Assembly: GCA_001695595.3 (NCBI GenBank)
Contig: MBPM02000062.1
Location: forward strand, 248,001-312,000
DNA from: Plasmopara viticola
Lineage: Eukaryota > Oomycota > Peronosporomycetes > Peronosporales > Peronosporaceae
Reading direction: 5' to 3'
DNA length: 64,000 bases
Part shown: piece by piece, positions 1 to 10,151 of the stretch
Layout of the letters: every line of letters begins with the position of its first letter
Position numbering within the stretch: the stretch's first letter is position 1
Notes under the pieces: model-generated
Told to the model about the DNA's origin: nothing
Databases searched by the model: none
The model's input: only the letters and a program-made list of their open reading frames with translations
Translations under genes and position numbers: made by a program

Positions 1-939
1 CTTTTTCTTGGTACTCAAGATACTAGACCGCACATTACTTGAAATATGGATGATTGATTTGTCCAGAGTTCGAAGGTCTTTACCGTTATGGCATTTATGC
101 ACTTCCGTAGCCCGTGGGTCCACCTTTGGTGGCAACGATGAAAGATCGAGACTTGAAACAAAGGACAAGGCCGACATCTCCTGCTGCCACTCTTTACATA
201 TCTTCCGTCGGCCAATTTGTGTTGCACTATCTTTAAATACACTCATCCGTTTATCCATCTCGTTCAACAATTGCGCTACAACTGGATCATCTCGCGGTTG
301 CCAATTGTCAAACTTGGCCGCCGAAAAAACGTTTTTGATGAAACTTGACAGATCTTTGTGCATTGCGACAGTATAACTTGACGTGGAAGTCGCCCGAATG
401 TCACACAACGCTTTAGTCAACTGCTTCCGAACACTTTCTGTGTCGTCTAGCAATGTCTTTTTCCGTACCGAACCCGACAAATCTACTGCCGCCTTGCGCT
501 TCTCTTTTTTCTTTGGTGGCGTCACCTCTACAACCTCGGAGTCGTCGGAAAAAAGTTCGTACTCACTCGTCGTTGTGGACGCAGAGTCTGTCGGTGCTGC
601 CTTTGCCTGTGTGTGAGCACCTACCGTCGGACCCATTGCCACTTGTGGTGCACTAGTTGAGGATGTTGCGCTCATTGTGTGATGCAAAAGCCGTAGGAGT
701 GGACCAATTTGGTTACAAGACTCGCCTAATTGCCGGAAGGACGCTTGCACTCGGTCTGATTCGTTCAAAACCAGCGACTTGTGCACGTTCCGAGACGCCT
801 GCACCACTTTAAGCGTCCGTTCCAACGCTATCACCACATGTTTCACCTGTTTATCCGCCTGAAGCAGCTCATCGAGCACTGCAGCGACACAATGTTGCCG
901 CAGCTCTGCATCCCCGACACGGGACAGAATTGCGTCCAT
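1..939 (-). CDS. Protein of unknown function, partial at left window edge
   Basis: On the minus strand an ATG at 939 opens 313 codons with no stop up to the window edge, so the 3' end is missing. I do not recognise a family. Residues about 1-90 look helical and leucine-rich. A Ser/Thr/Ala-rich linker follows, then an acidic and Lys-rich stretch (DDSEVVEV, then PPKKKEKRK), which could be a nuclear localisation signal. The rest is a mixed-charge region with WQ motifs. It is divergently arranged with the cystathionine gamma-synthase-like copy that starts at 1063, only 123 bp away. A decayed paralogue with the same divergent arrangement lies at 33053-33394 (shared KQVKHVV, ALERTL, LGESC and LLHHTM motifs). 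The open frame over more than 900 bp suggests this copy is functional; the function is unknown. Confidence 0.7.
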   Translation of the reverse strand, partial: MDAILSRVGDAELRQHCVAAVLDELLQADKQVKHVVIALERTLKVVQASRNVHKSLVLNESDRVQASFRQLGESCNQIGPLLRLLHHTMSATSSTSAPQVAMGPTVGAHTQAKAAPTDSASTTTSEYELFSDDSEVVEVTPPKKKEKRKAAVDLSGSVRKKTLLDDTESVRKQLTKALCDIRATSTSSYTVAMHKDLSSFIKNVFSAAKFDNWQPRDDPVVAQLLNEMDKRMSVFKDSATQIGRRKICKEWQQEMSALSFVSSLDLSSLPPKVDPRATEVHKCHNGKDLRTLDKSIIHISSNVRSSILSTKKK

Positions 940-1062
940 CGATATAGTGGACGTAAAATTTTGTCGACCGAGATAAAAAAGGGTCTTGCGAGCAAAATTG
1001 GGTCTTTGTGAAGCACAAATTCCAGCCAGCAAATTAAAAAGCTCCTTTACGATATCTTCTGA
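940..1062. promoter_or_regulatory. Short divergent (bidirectional) intergenic region
   Basis: This 123 bp gap separates the ATG at 939 (minus) from the ATG at 1063 (plus). The equivalent gap at 32933-33052 has recognisably the same sequence in reverse, for example the shared stretches around CACAAATTCCAGCCAGCAAAT and the A-rich tract before TCTTG. Both genes are presumably driven from this interval. I saw no canonical TATA box. Confidence 0.4.
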
Positions 1063-2213
1063 ATGTCGCTTATGTCAAAACCGCTGGGCATGTCGCTCCG
1101 ACTCGCGACCCTAACGCCACTTCCGTATCCATGCTACATGACGTTGTGGGATACGAAGAAGGTCATTTAGAAGTACTAAACGCCATGGCTTGCGGCTACC
1201 CTCGTTTCTTTCGCCATCCATTGGTGCTGGCGCTACAGACTGTTACTCTAATACACTTGGTTCCTCACGACGACAAAAGCCAATGGGAAGTTTTGGTCGT
1301 TCCTACTTTTGATGTAGCAAAGCGGCTACAATTCTTCTTAGCGACAAGCAATTCCGATGTGATCCAAAAGCACGAGATTACTATCCATAGTGTCAAAAAC
1401 GCGGTGAACGTCGTGCAATTTCCATACCAAATTAGCTCGACCGCCCAAGCAATATTGGCAACACTCGGGAGAGATTGTGTCTTCCCGTCATGCTTTGAAT
1501 TTACTGCAAGTGCTTCAAAGTGACGGGGAAGTCAAAGGTCCTGCCATCAACCGGACCGAAAGCCACTTGGCGCTCAGACAGCGCATTGCTCAGCTCTATC
1601 TTTCCTCTGCCGATAGCGACAAAGTGTCTCTCTACCCTTCTGGAATAGGTGCTATCTTTGCAATTCTAAGATTATTACAAGCACTTCGTGGCAAGAACTT
1701 GAAGAGTGTTTTAATCGGGTTTCCATATGTTGACACACTAAAGATGTTGGCCCGAAAAGAATGGTGTCCTCAAGGGGTTCACTTTTTTCCTAGGTGCGGA
1801 AAAGAAGAAGTGGCACAAATAACTATTGTAGCCAACGAAACAATTCTTGGCATCTGGACGGAATTTTCAAGCTTTTCGTTGCTTTCGATGGCAGACCTGA
1901 AGCGATTGGCCAAATGTGCGCATGAGAACGATGTCGTATTGATAGTCGACGATACCATTGAATTGTACAATGTCGACACAATGAAACATGGTTGTGCAGA
2001 CGTGGTTGTGACCAGTTAATCCAAGCCAAGACTTTCAGTGGATTGAGCAATGTGATGGAAGGAAGCGTAGTGTTGAGCCCTACGAATCTTATGATCAAAG
2101 AACTTGAAACGGATTTGATCCAGAGAAAGATTCGTTTCTTGTCGAAGATGACGTGAAGGTTTTGTTAGAGCAGTCGCAAGACCTTGATACTTGTTTATTG
2201 AAAACAAAAGGGT
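1063..2213 (+). pseudogene. Cystathionine gamma-synthase-like pseudogene (decayed copy)
   Basis: The copy is close to the intact minus-strand gene at 31349-32932 but broken in several places. There is a frameshift just after the start (about 1095) and a one-base insertion near 1450, where STAKQYW becomes STAQAIL. A nonsense codon TAA at 2017-2019 replaces the leucine in SLSK, directly before the lysine that would bind pyridoxal phosphate. Further frame changes follow to about 2213, where homology stops and the last third of the enzyme is missing. Two long open stretches remain (about 1131-1523 and 1477-2019). The neighbouring divergent gene at 1-939 stays open, so decay here hit only one of the pair. 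Confidence 0.9.
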
Positions 2214-2680
2214 AAGAAGAGACGTGGTGATGTATATGCAGGCGCTATTATAACATACTCTATTAATTCATCTGCAAGGTACGACTATTCATTACCATTT
2301 GTGAACGTCTTAGCACGAACATCACGACCAGTGGCTGCTGACAACGCCTTATAATTGACTTGATGCGTTGACGCAAACTCATGTACCGGTCAATGTACAA
2401 CAACATTGCAAATGAGCTTTTGTGCTTATCCCTTTAAGCTTAAAGGTAACGCGGTAGCCGAGGTTTTGTACATTTCACAAAAACCCACATATTCTTCAGC
2501 TCACGTTTTCGCGTCACAATATATAACTTTAGTAGACGAGAGTAAAAGCATTTACAGGAAAGCTTCACCCACAACTGCAGTGAATAAAGAAATTTCGTCT
2601 TTTTAAAGATTTGTCGTCTTTTATAGATTCGTCGTCTTTAATCACTGTATTAAAACAAAACAAAAATACTGTAGACACGT
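2214..2680. other. Non-coding spacer shared with the inverted block
   Basis: There is no credible gene. The stretch resembles the reverse complement of about 30240-30640: both hold the GACCAGTGGCTGCTG-like segment and tandem GTCGTCTTT(A/T)ATAGATT motifs. It links the decayed synthase copy to the retroelement debris. About 1.2 kb present in the other block, holding the synthase 3' end, is missing here. Confidence 0.6.
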
Positions 2681-4660
2681 GACAGATTTTTTGATCATGA
2701 AGTGTTTGAAGCTAAGTCAAAGACGGCTTTGGGCAAGAAAATTTTCCGAGCTACTCGTTCTTACCCTTAAACTGTGTGTAACATGCAAAAGGGAAGGTCG
2801 TTGTAAGAAGATAGAGGTAACTTTTGGGGAAATTTTTTTTAGTGAGCCTTGTACGGTGATCAGCCACGATAAAAGCAAGAAATAAATCCACGTCCACCCT
2901 ACTGGTGCCTTTCCCCCGCCAAACAATAGCCCATCCATTCGCTTCAATAGATACTTACGCCAATCATGAACCTTTAACGCAGCTTTATTTGATTTGGTGT
3001 ACACGCTCGGTGTCTTCACACTTCACTAGCAACTGCGTCCGCTGATATCGTTCGCCAAGAGGATTTTCAAAATCAAGCCCGAATGCAGCGCTATCGTATT
3101 TGTAAGATGTTTTATCAAGCTAGGTCTAAAAATGTTTTTTTTTCACCGCCATCGATGACGAATTCAATATTGTCATAGCTGCGACTCCTATTGTCAAAAG
3201 CGTCTTTCACGAACGCGTCACGGCTAATCCACGAATCACCGCTCTTGAGGATCTTGAAACAATACTCTTTAAGTACTCAATATACTTGCTCCTCAATCGC
3301 TAAGGTAGTGTGCTTCTACTTCGACGCCGTCGGATATGCATTGCGACCGAAAACACTCGAACTCGTTCAGTAGTCCTAATTTGATGCGGCGACATGTCAC
3401 TGTTGATGGGATGTGTAGAAAACGCTTGCACAGCGCCGCACCGCTTCAACTCCCTATGATCCAGATATAGAAGCACGTTCCAACATGCAGCACGCACATG
3501 CGACCAGCATTGCTCGGCATCTCTTTTTAGCCGAAGAGGGTACGTAGGTCTACATGATGGTGCGACTCTTGCAGAAACTCACCATCTTACCCGACGTATA
3601 CACGCTACCATCGTTACTTAAGTACAGCAGCAAAGCTGAAGTGACGATAACAACGAGTCTTCTAAGTTAAAGACAGTAATGAAATTGCTTGTGAGGAAGA
3701 TAAAAATCTTCAAAACGATTAGCTGATTAATGTATACACTTACAACTTACCCGTCCAAACCTGCGACGGTGTAGAGGATTCCAGAGACTTATTGTACGTG
3801 AAACGATCTACAGAAACCGAAATGATTCCGGACAGTATGTACTTTTGCGCATACACTTCAGCAGACTCATTCATCTTGCTTAAATTTCATGTTGTAGACG
3901 TCCTTGAGGTGAGCGAAGTTTATCTTGTCGAACTGTTTCATTTGTTGATCTGAACAGCTCGTAGTTGTTTCTTGTGAAGACCACATCTCAGCGTAGAAGG
4001 CCACATACCATGTTTAAGCTATCTCAGTAACTGTAAATGCAGTGATCGGACAGGCATTTTTTTGGATACCGGCTTCAGAAGAAAGTTGTCATCAATATGA
4101 TGTAATTTAGCAGAGGCTATAGACCGCAAAGTAAACACTTCGGATAGCAGACGCACTTCAAATGTACTTTAAGCAAGTCCTTGTGGCAGAACTGTCGTCA
4201 CCGGAATGTTTGCCAGTAACGACCATTACGCCATATAGTTAAACTGTTCCCAAAATGCATATGGATTGGTACATCTAGGCGGTCAAATAATTTCAGACCA
4301 GATCCAAGGTTTAGATGTCCCATATTCGTTAAAAGTCAATAGACTTTATTGGCGCTGAAAATATCCTAAGATGTGTAAAAGGCCAGATGGACTTTTAAAG
4401 AATGATCGCCTTTTGGATGGTAGTAGTATATGGTTGGGAGCCACTAGTCAGGCTGTAGTTTTCACGAGCGCAATTCAATATCACTTTTTACTTTGTTTTG
4501 AGCAACTCACACTCCTCATCCATCACCGACTTCGCCCCGCTCGCCGCTCAAGCCTCCTCCGACAATCCGCGACCTTCAAAGAAGCTTCCTCCACGAAAGG
4601 CTGAGAAAAAGTCTGATTGACTTTTTTTCGCAGCCGACGCGAAGAGGCCAATTGCTAACT
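2680..4660 (-). repeat. Degenerate retroelement-derived repeat, copy 1
   Basis: This is a non-coding repeat found three times in the window: here, at about 36130-37980 (same orientation), and at about 27900-30200 (inverted). Landmarks on the minus strand are a segment reading SRDAF(V)KDAF near 3200-3235 that matches the tail after the Copia RNase H domain at 5040-5120, and the A/G-rich stretch with ACCAGTAGGGTGG near 2890-2915, which may be a polypurine tract or LTR junction. All reading frames are broken. I interpret it as the 3' end and flanking parts of Copia-type elements. Confidence 0.55.
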
Positions 4661-4948
4661 TTAATCACACTTGGCCTTCTTCGCTAGGTCCTATTTAATA
4701 AAACTGCCCGCCATTAGCCAATCCCTGTTACTCGACAATAGCACCAGCGACCAGGTCTTGTTTTAGCGCCGCACGTCTCCTCTCACTTAATCGCATTATT
4801 GGCGTTCATACTTGGTCGGCATCGTTCTATTAAGTCCACAATAAAGACCATTTCACAGTCTAAAATAACGGCTGACATCTATTCTATCCCTTGGTACTGC
4901 CGAGCTTGCATTCTAAGCTTTCACGCCTTATAGCAGCAATTGTGTCCG

Positions 4949-7400
4949 CTATATAATTCGTGTACCATCCAAAGCCGCGTTCAGTGACTTTGTGTTCGCA
5001 ATCAGTCTCGTTATGCTACAACTATTCATGTTTGACCCTTCATCGTCAATTTTGTCGTAGCTACGTATTCTACCACTAACAATGTCTTTTATAAGCGAGT
5101 CACGACTCATCTCATGCCATCTACGTTTTGTGCAGCCCAGTGATGAACTTTGTCTACTTGTTCTCAGTAGCGCCTTCGGTAATCCATCTGCAGCCATCTC
5201 ATTCGTCGTTATATAGCAAAACTCGATCGCACCAAGATCCACCACCTTTTGTATAATATAATATTCGATGTCGATATGCTTGTGGAGCGGTCCGCGAGAA
5301 TTTTTAAATTGATGCATCTTGTGTACTACTTTTGCAGCATCTCCGCCATAGCCCACATCAATAAAATACGATGCAGCCAGACCACTACTGAGACGTGAAA
5401 GGTCCTCGAGCAACTCGAATCCAAATCATCTGCCCAGCTCACTTCCGTAGACCTCTTCAGTCTTCCCTTGCTGTCGCAACAGAACGATTCCAAGGTCTGG
5501 AGTCACTTACAATACTTGGGGTCTGCTTCGCCGCTTAGTGAAACTTGCTGCAGCACTAGCCAAACTTAGCTACTTCTTCTATCATAAAAAAAGTCTGGAC
5601 GGACGCGCGCGTGCAACGGCATTCATCAGGAGTTCAACCAGCTCGCGATACACTCACACCCAAATTCTCGCCCTTAGTTTTCTTTGTGACCTTCGAGTTG
5701 CTGCCCGTCGGCGTGTACACGTCATTGTAGTTGTGCGCTGAACTGTTCCGCGAGTCATTCTAACAACGCACGCTGATTACTCGAGAATCCCGCATATATT
5801 GGATTTTTGACAAAGTGGTTTTCCGCTCGCCGATCTCCTTTATTCTATATTCAGTCTAAGTAACTTGCTAATTCCCGTTGCTCTGAAGCTGAAGAGCATC
5901 AAGTTATCCATGTAATGATGCTGTACAAGCTGCTAGACAAGCGAATGAGACGCACGTATCTGCTGCTTATCGCTCAAAGCCTAAGACTGTATTGTCAGCT
6001 TGTTTTTTCACAGCCGCGCCTTAATAGTCCCGTAGAGTGCCTTATCGAGCAGACATTTATCTGTAGATTAGCCTGGTCTTTCACTATGTCCGGCTGGTCC
6101 ATGAAACCAGCTTCGTCGGCTTTGCCATACAGAAATGCTGTGACCGCGTCCACACTCTTCAGCTTTATATCTTCAGCAGCCGTAAATTCCAGCAACTTTT
6201 TATTGACTCGTTGCGCGCCTCTCGGGCAAACGTGTAGTCGCTTTTCAAGCCCTGAGCGAATCGCTCCACCATCAGCATACTGGGCCTTACGCATAATTCG
6301 ATTGCTTTGAATACGCTAAGTCCTAAGACCTGCGTGCAGCTGACTTCTTTGTTATTCGGAGGTGTGTTGACGAGTGCCCACCTCAAGTAGGTCTTCATCA
6401 CGCTAAGCCATGCTTCTTGTTGTCATTGCTCTTCGCCAATCCATAATGAAGTTGTGCGCTCGCAGGATTTGTTTTCTGTGTTGAACCAGAAAGGTCACCC
6501 ATAGCGGTATTCGTAGTCGTCCGGATTGAATTATCTGCAATAAATACTCAAGAACCCTTGATTGTAGTGCCCCATGCAGTGCTTCTTGAAAGCCTTACGC
6601 AACACTTACTATTCCTCACCGTCCTTTGCTAATGTGTGCGACGCTCGTGCTGGCACTGAAGTAACTGGACTTTCGTATCCTCCAGCTGGAGGCTGGCGTG
6701 GTCGGGCCGGTGGCGAGCTTTCATTTTGGTGAAATACAATATAACTTCAGGCTCTTAATATCGCCACTCACCTCTCTCGAGCCTTGTTTCTGGCAAGTTG
6801 TCTGAAAACGCCACGTTTATCGAGATGACGATCCGCCGTACGCGCACGTCGTTTAATACGCTTTATGTTGCTTCGCGTACACAAGTGGTTGCACATTATT
6901 CCTTATTTATCCATTACCTTGCGCTTTTTGATCGCAATGTGAGCGTATTACACGGTTTCAACTATCCGTTTGTGCTACAAATGCGACTTACGCCTAAAAG
7001 TCCTTTTATATGTGCTTGAGTGCTAAATAAACGAATTTGGTAATACATTGCGAATGTATGCCGCTGTCACCATAGCATCGTACAGGTACACCTTGTCAAG
7101 GCCACCTCCCTTCAGCATGCAATGCGTCATCTCGACCAGCGATCGGTTCAACTTCTCTACTATGCTGTTCTACTCGGTGTCGAATGGCACCAAGAGCTGT
7201 TGCTATACAAAGCTGCTCTTGCAGAAGGCTTCCATTGTCTCCTTCTTGAAGTCTCTGCCATCACACGATGAAGCACCTTTACTGGTCTTAAACTTAGCGT
7301 ATAATTTTGCGGGCGTTTACGGGACGTCATATGTTGTGTAGCAGCTACATTTATTGCTAAAGCTCACGACGTGACGAGAAAGCAATCTTCCCTACAAAAT
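4949..7400 (-). mobile_element. Degenerate Ty1/Copia retrotransposon (integrase, RT, RNase H), copy A
   Basis: Read on the minus strand, the parts come in Copia order. First is an integrase piece at about 7341-7048 (antisense of codons for a GGGLDKVYLYDAMVTAAYIRN-like segment). Then come RT pieces at about 6300-5900 (TAAEDIKLKSVDAVTAFLYGKADEAGFMDQP), with the active-site YVDD region near 5900 degraded. A 154-codon open stretch at 5413-4949 ends the RNase H domain (HKHIDIEYYIIQKV, then TTNEMAADGLPKAL). Stops and frameshifts are frequent, so it is dead. Copy B at about 25020-27450 is its inverted counterpart and copy C at about 38560-39720 is a further relative. Confidence 0.8.
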
Positions 7401-8077
7401 TCGGCATACAGCGTTGTCATTACGCGCACTCTCTTGCTTTCGAGTCAATTTTGCCCGTATTCAATAAATTGCGCACCTGCATGGCAGTCGCGCACATCTC
7501 AGACATCGTCGCGGGCTTATATTTTTGCTTCGGTGATTCTTTAAACTTGATAATCGCGTCCACTGCCTTAAATTACGCGTATCCCTGTCGAAGAGAGAGA
7601 CTTAAGTGTATGCTGCGGTAAGCTCTCACGGCTACTAAAACATCGAAATAGTAAACGAGTAGCACTTTATATCTGTGAAGACGTAGGCGCGCAAAATTCA
7701 TAAATCTGCAACGTGAAACTTTTTGACATGAGCTCTGCAAGATGCAAAAAAAGGGATGATTCGAACGAGCTAGTTATCCTTTGACAAAACCTGTTGATCA
7801 CAAGTGCTTTATTCTTTTCGCCTTCCACAAGATTTGTCACGATAAAAGCTTTTCGATCTAATAAACTTCTCTAAATCGAGAAGCCAACTTGGACATAGCA
7901 AATTTCTTGCATCGAACTTCTTGAGTGGCAAGTTCATCAATAGAAGTCATATAGCTTCGTAAGGAATCCGAAAAATTATTTTACCATAAAAATATTATTA
8001 CCTGGATATCTGAAGCTAAGACACTCAGGGAGCTTCCAAATTTTTTTTTATTATCGTAACCCTCTAGCGTTAGCGGT
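7401..8077. other. No gene seen
   Basis: The first part (to about 7600) is antisense Copia debris upstream of the integrase fragment. The rest is AT-rich and I see no conserved coding sequence. Confidence 0.5.
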
Positions 8078-8670
8078 ATGAGTGCCGCCGACACCGCGAC
8101 CGCTTTGGAGGGCGCGTCTCTTGTGAATTTCATGGCCACGGGTTTGTTGCTGGGCCTAGTCCACGTTTTGACTGGACCCGATCATCTAAGCGCGCTTATC
8201 GTATTGAGCGCCGGGTCATCGTGGCGATCATGCCAACTAGGCGTGCGGTGGGGCTGTGACCATTCGACAGGACTCATCGTCGTCACTGTGTGCTTTTTAG
8301 CGCTGAATCAGCACCTAGACGTTAAAACTTTTGGAAATACTGCAACTTCATGGTGGATTTCCTCATGATGGCACTCGGGCTTTAAAGCCTGCGCTATTAC
8401 TTGCTACTTCATCGCAAGCTGCAACTGAAGCACCACGAGGCGAGAGAGACAACACCCCTCCATCTCGAAGCAGAATTGCAACAATCGAAAGAGGACCACT
8501 TGGACAGCGACACGGAGGTACAAAAAGTGTTGCTTGCCCATACATTGGACCATCAAGGTCCTCCATTGTCCCCGCAATCAAAGAGGATATTGCGCTGGTT
8601 TTGCCTCATCAAAGCTGATATTAAAATTGCACGCACACAACAGCTCACGGCTTTTGTGTACGGTACCTAG
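8078..8670 (+). pseudogene. Nickel/cobalt transporter-like (NiCoT/HoxN-type) pseudogene, truncated
   Basis: An ATG at 8078 opens a membrane protein with GLLLGLVHVLTGPDHLSAL. The H-x4-DH signature is typical of the nickel/cobalt transporter family, and a second membrane stretch follows the HSTGL motif. Around 8333 the frame shifts: the natural continuation (NFMVDFLMMALGL) is in another frame. That frame then meets a TAA at 8383-8385, and the reading goes on (SLRYYLLLHRKLQLKHHEARE) to a stop at 8670. The second half of the family, with its later membrane segments, is not present before the convergent transporter gene ending at 8794. A functional metal transporter is unlikely from this locus. 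Confidence 0.75.
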
Positions 8671-8793
8671 CAGGCAAATAAGTTTACGGAAACGGTACCG
8701 GTAATGCGCAGTTATTGTCATAATTATCAGATCTGAGTTATCGCAATGTCTACAGATTTATACAAATTATATTGCATCGTGATGACTATGGGT

Positions 8794-9783
8794 CTACTCG
8801 GTCTTTGCCTTTACTTTTCTTACGTACGGGTAGCTCGAGTAGATACTCATGCTCATTGCAACGAGTCCAGCGGCAATAAATACTTCATTTGGCAGCACAG
8901 TGCCGTACACGTAGCTCTCGATCCAGGCCGTAAAGGCAATACCGCAGATCAGTGCAAAGGACTTGAGCACACCGCCAACGTATTTCGTGACTGTACCCAC
9001 AAGCAATCCACCAAGGGCATTGCTTACCACTGGGATTAGTGTATAGTAGTTGCAGCCTTCAAAAATCTTGTCAATATTGGCCAAAACATTGACAGCGGGC
9101 GACTCTGACGCTGGCAATTTTACGATTGTCGACCAAATGGCTGGTAGAATGAGAAAGAGACTGCCATAGATCGACAGCTCGATAGTCACAAGAGCAGCAT
9201 CACGCTTCTGTTGCTGCATGGAGCGCTGTGTGAGCGCTGATCCAAGACCTGAAAGCAACGAAGCGAGTAGCACAGGTACAAGACCGAACTCGAACGAGAT
9301 GGCAGCATCGTTAGCGTCTCCATCCTTGGCAAGCGACAGCGACACGGCAGCACTCAATAACAATAACATAGCAAAACACTGAGGCAGAGAGAAACGTGTG
9401 CCCATGAGCAAGTGGAGAAAGAGGGCAGTCGAGAGGAGTTTGGTCTGGTTAATGAGGTTAAAGACAATGGATGGCAGATGCTGATACGCAGTTTGAATAA
9501 GCACGTTCTGCACAGCGTAAGTGCACGCGGGTAAACCTGATGCGATGAGACTGTCGTAAAAGTCCCACGTTTTAATAACTCGACTTAAGGCACCCGAAGA
9601 CAACAGCATCAAAAGCGACATCAACAGCTTGAACACTTCACAAGCAATCACCAAGATGGAACGATATTTCACCTCACTAGCAAATTCCTTGTAAAGAATG
9701 GGTTGCAGACCAAATTGCATGGCTAAAAGCGCCATGGACACGTAGCCGATTATGGCGCTGGGTGACGTCGCCGGCGCCTTCAT
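8794..9783 (-). CDS. Nucleotide-sugar transporter (SLC35A / UDP-sugar family)
   Basis: The frame is intact, 329 residues from the ATG at 9783. It runs 15 codons further upstream only through a GTG, so I take the ATG. The protein is almost entirely hydrophobic, with about ten membrane segments. Family hallmarks are GLQPILYKEF near the start, QNVLIQTAYQHLPSIVFNLI followed by NQTKLL (the conserved Q-x-K-I/L region), and GGLLVGTVTKYVGGVLKSFA near the C-terminus. The family exchanges UDP-galactose, UDP-GlcNAc or CMP-sugars for nucleotide monophosphates across the Golgi or ER membrane. The exact sugar cannot be read from sequence. The short C-terminal tail ends in KVKAKTE, and a Lys-rich cytosolic tail is compatible with ER/Golgi retention. 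It converges on the metal-transporter pseudogene. Confidence 0.9.
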   Translation of the reverse strand: MKAPATSPSAIIGYVSMALLAMQFGLQPILYKEFASEVKYRSILVIACEVFKLLMSLLMLLSSGALSRVIKTWDFYDSLIASGLPACTYAVQNVLIQTAYQHLPSIVFNLINQTKLLSTALFLHLLMGTRFSLPQCFAMLLLLSAAVSLSLAKDGDANDAAISFEFGLVPVLLASLLSGLGSALTQRSMQQQKRDAALVTIELSIYGSLFLILPAIWSTIVKLPASESPAVNVLANIDKIFEGCNYYTLIPVVSNALGGLLVGTVTKYVGGVLKSFALICGIAFTAWIESYVYGTVLPNEVFIAAGLVAMSMSIYSSYPYVRKVKAKTE

Positions 9784-10151
9784 CTGTAATTGTGAAGGGA
9801 TGTCTGAAGTGCATTGGTTTAAAAGCACCTATAATTGGATCCCGAATTACTTTTTCATTGGTGATAATGAGGGCAATCTTGCTGTCAGATGGAGTATATA
9901 GTCCGTAACGTAAGCTTAGAATGATCTACTGCACCATTGCCCCCTCTACGCCGCCGTCCCTACCGCTGTCTACCACTCTAGACTCAATTTATTACGCCGC
10001 TATTTATCAACGAAAATGCTCTAATCAGATCGAATTTTTTTAAAACATCACGGCTAAAACTTGCTTGTCTGCCTCACCAACGTGAAGTGGTGCAAAAGTG
10101 GTGGTGACGCTACAATCGAGATGCATATTGTCGCTCAACTCAGTGCTCAAT

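Noticed and set aside
2870..4660. CRISPR-like or satellite array in the left repeat
   Set aside because: The similarity is between three dispersed copies, not a regular local array.
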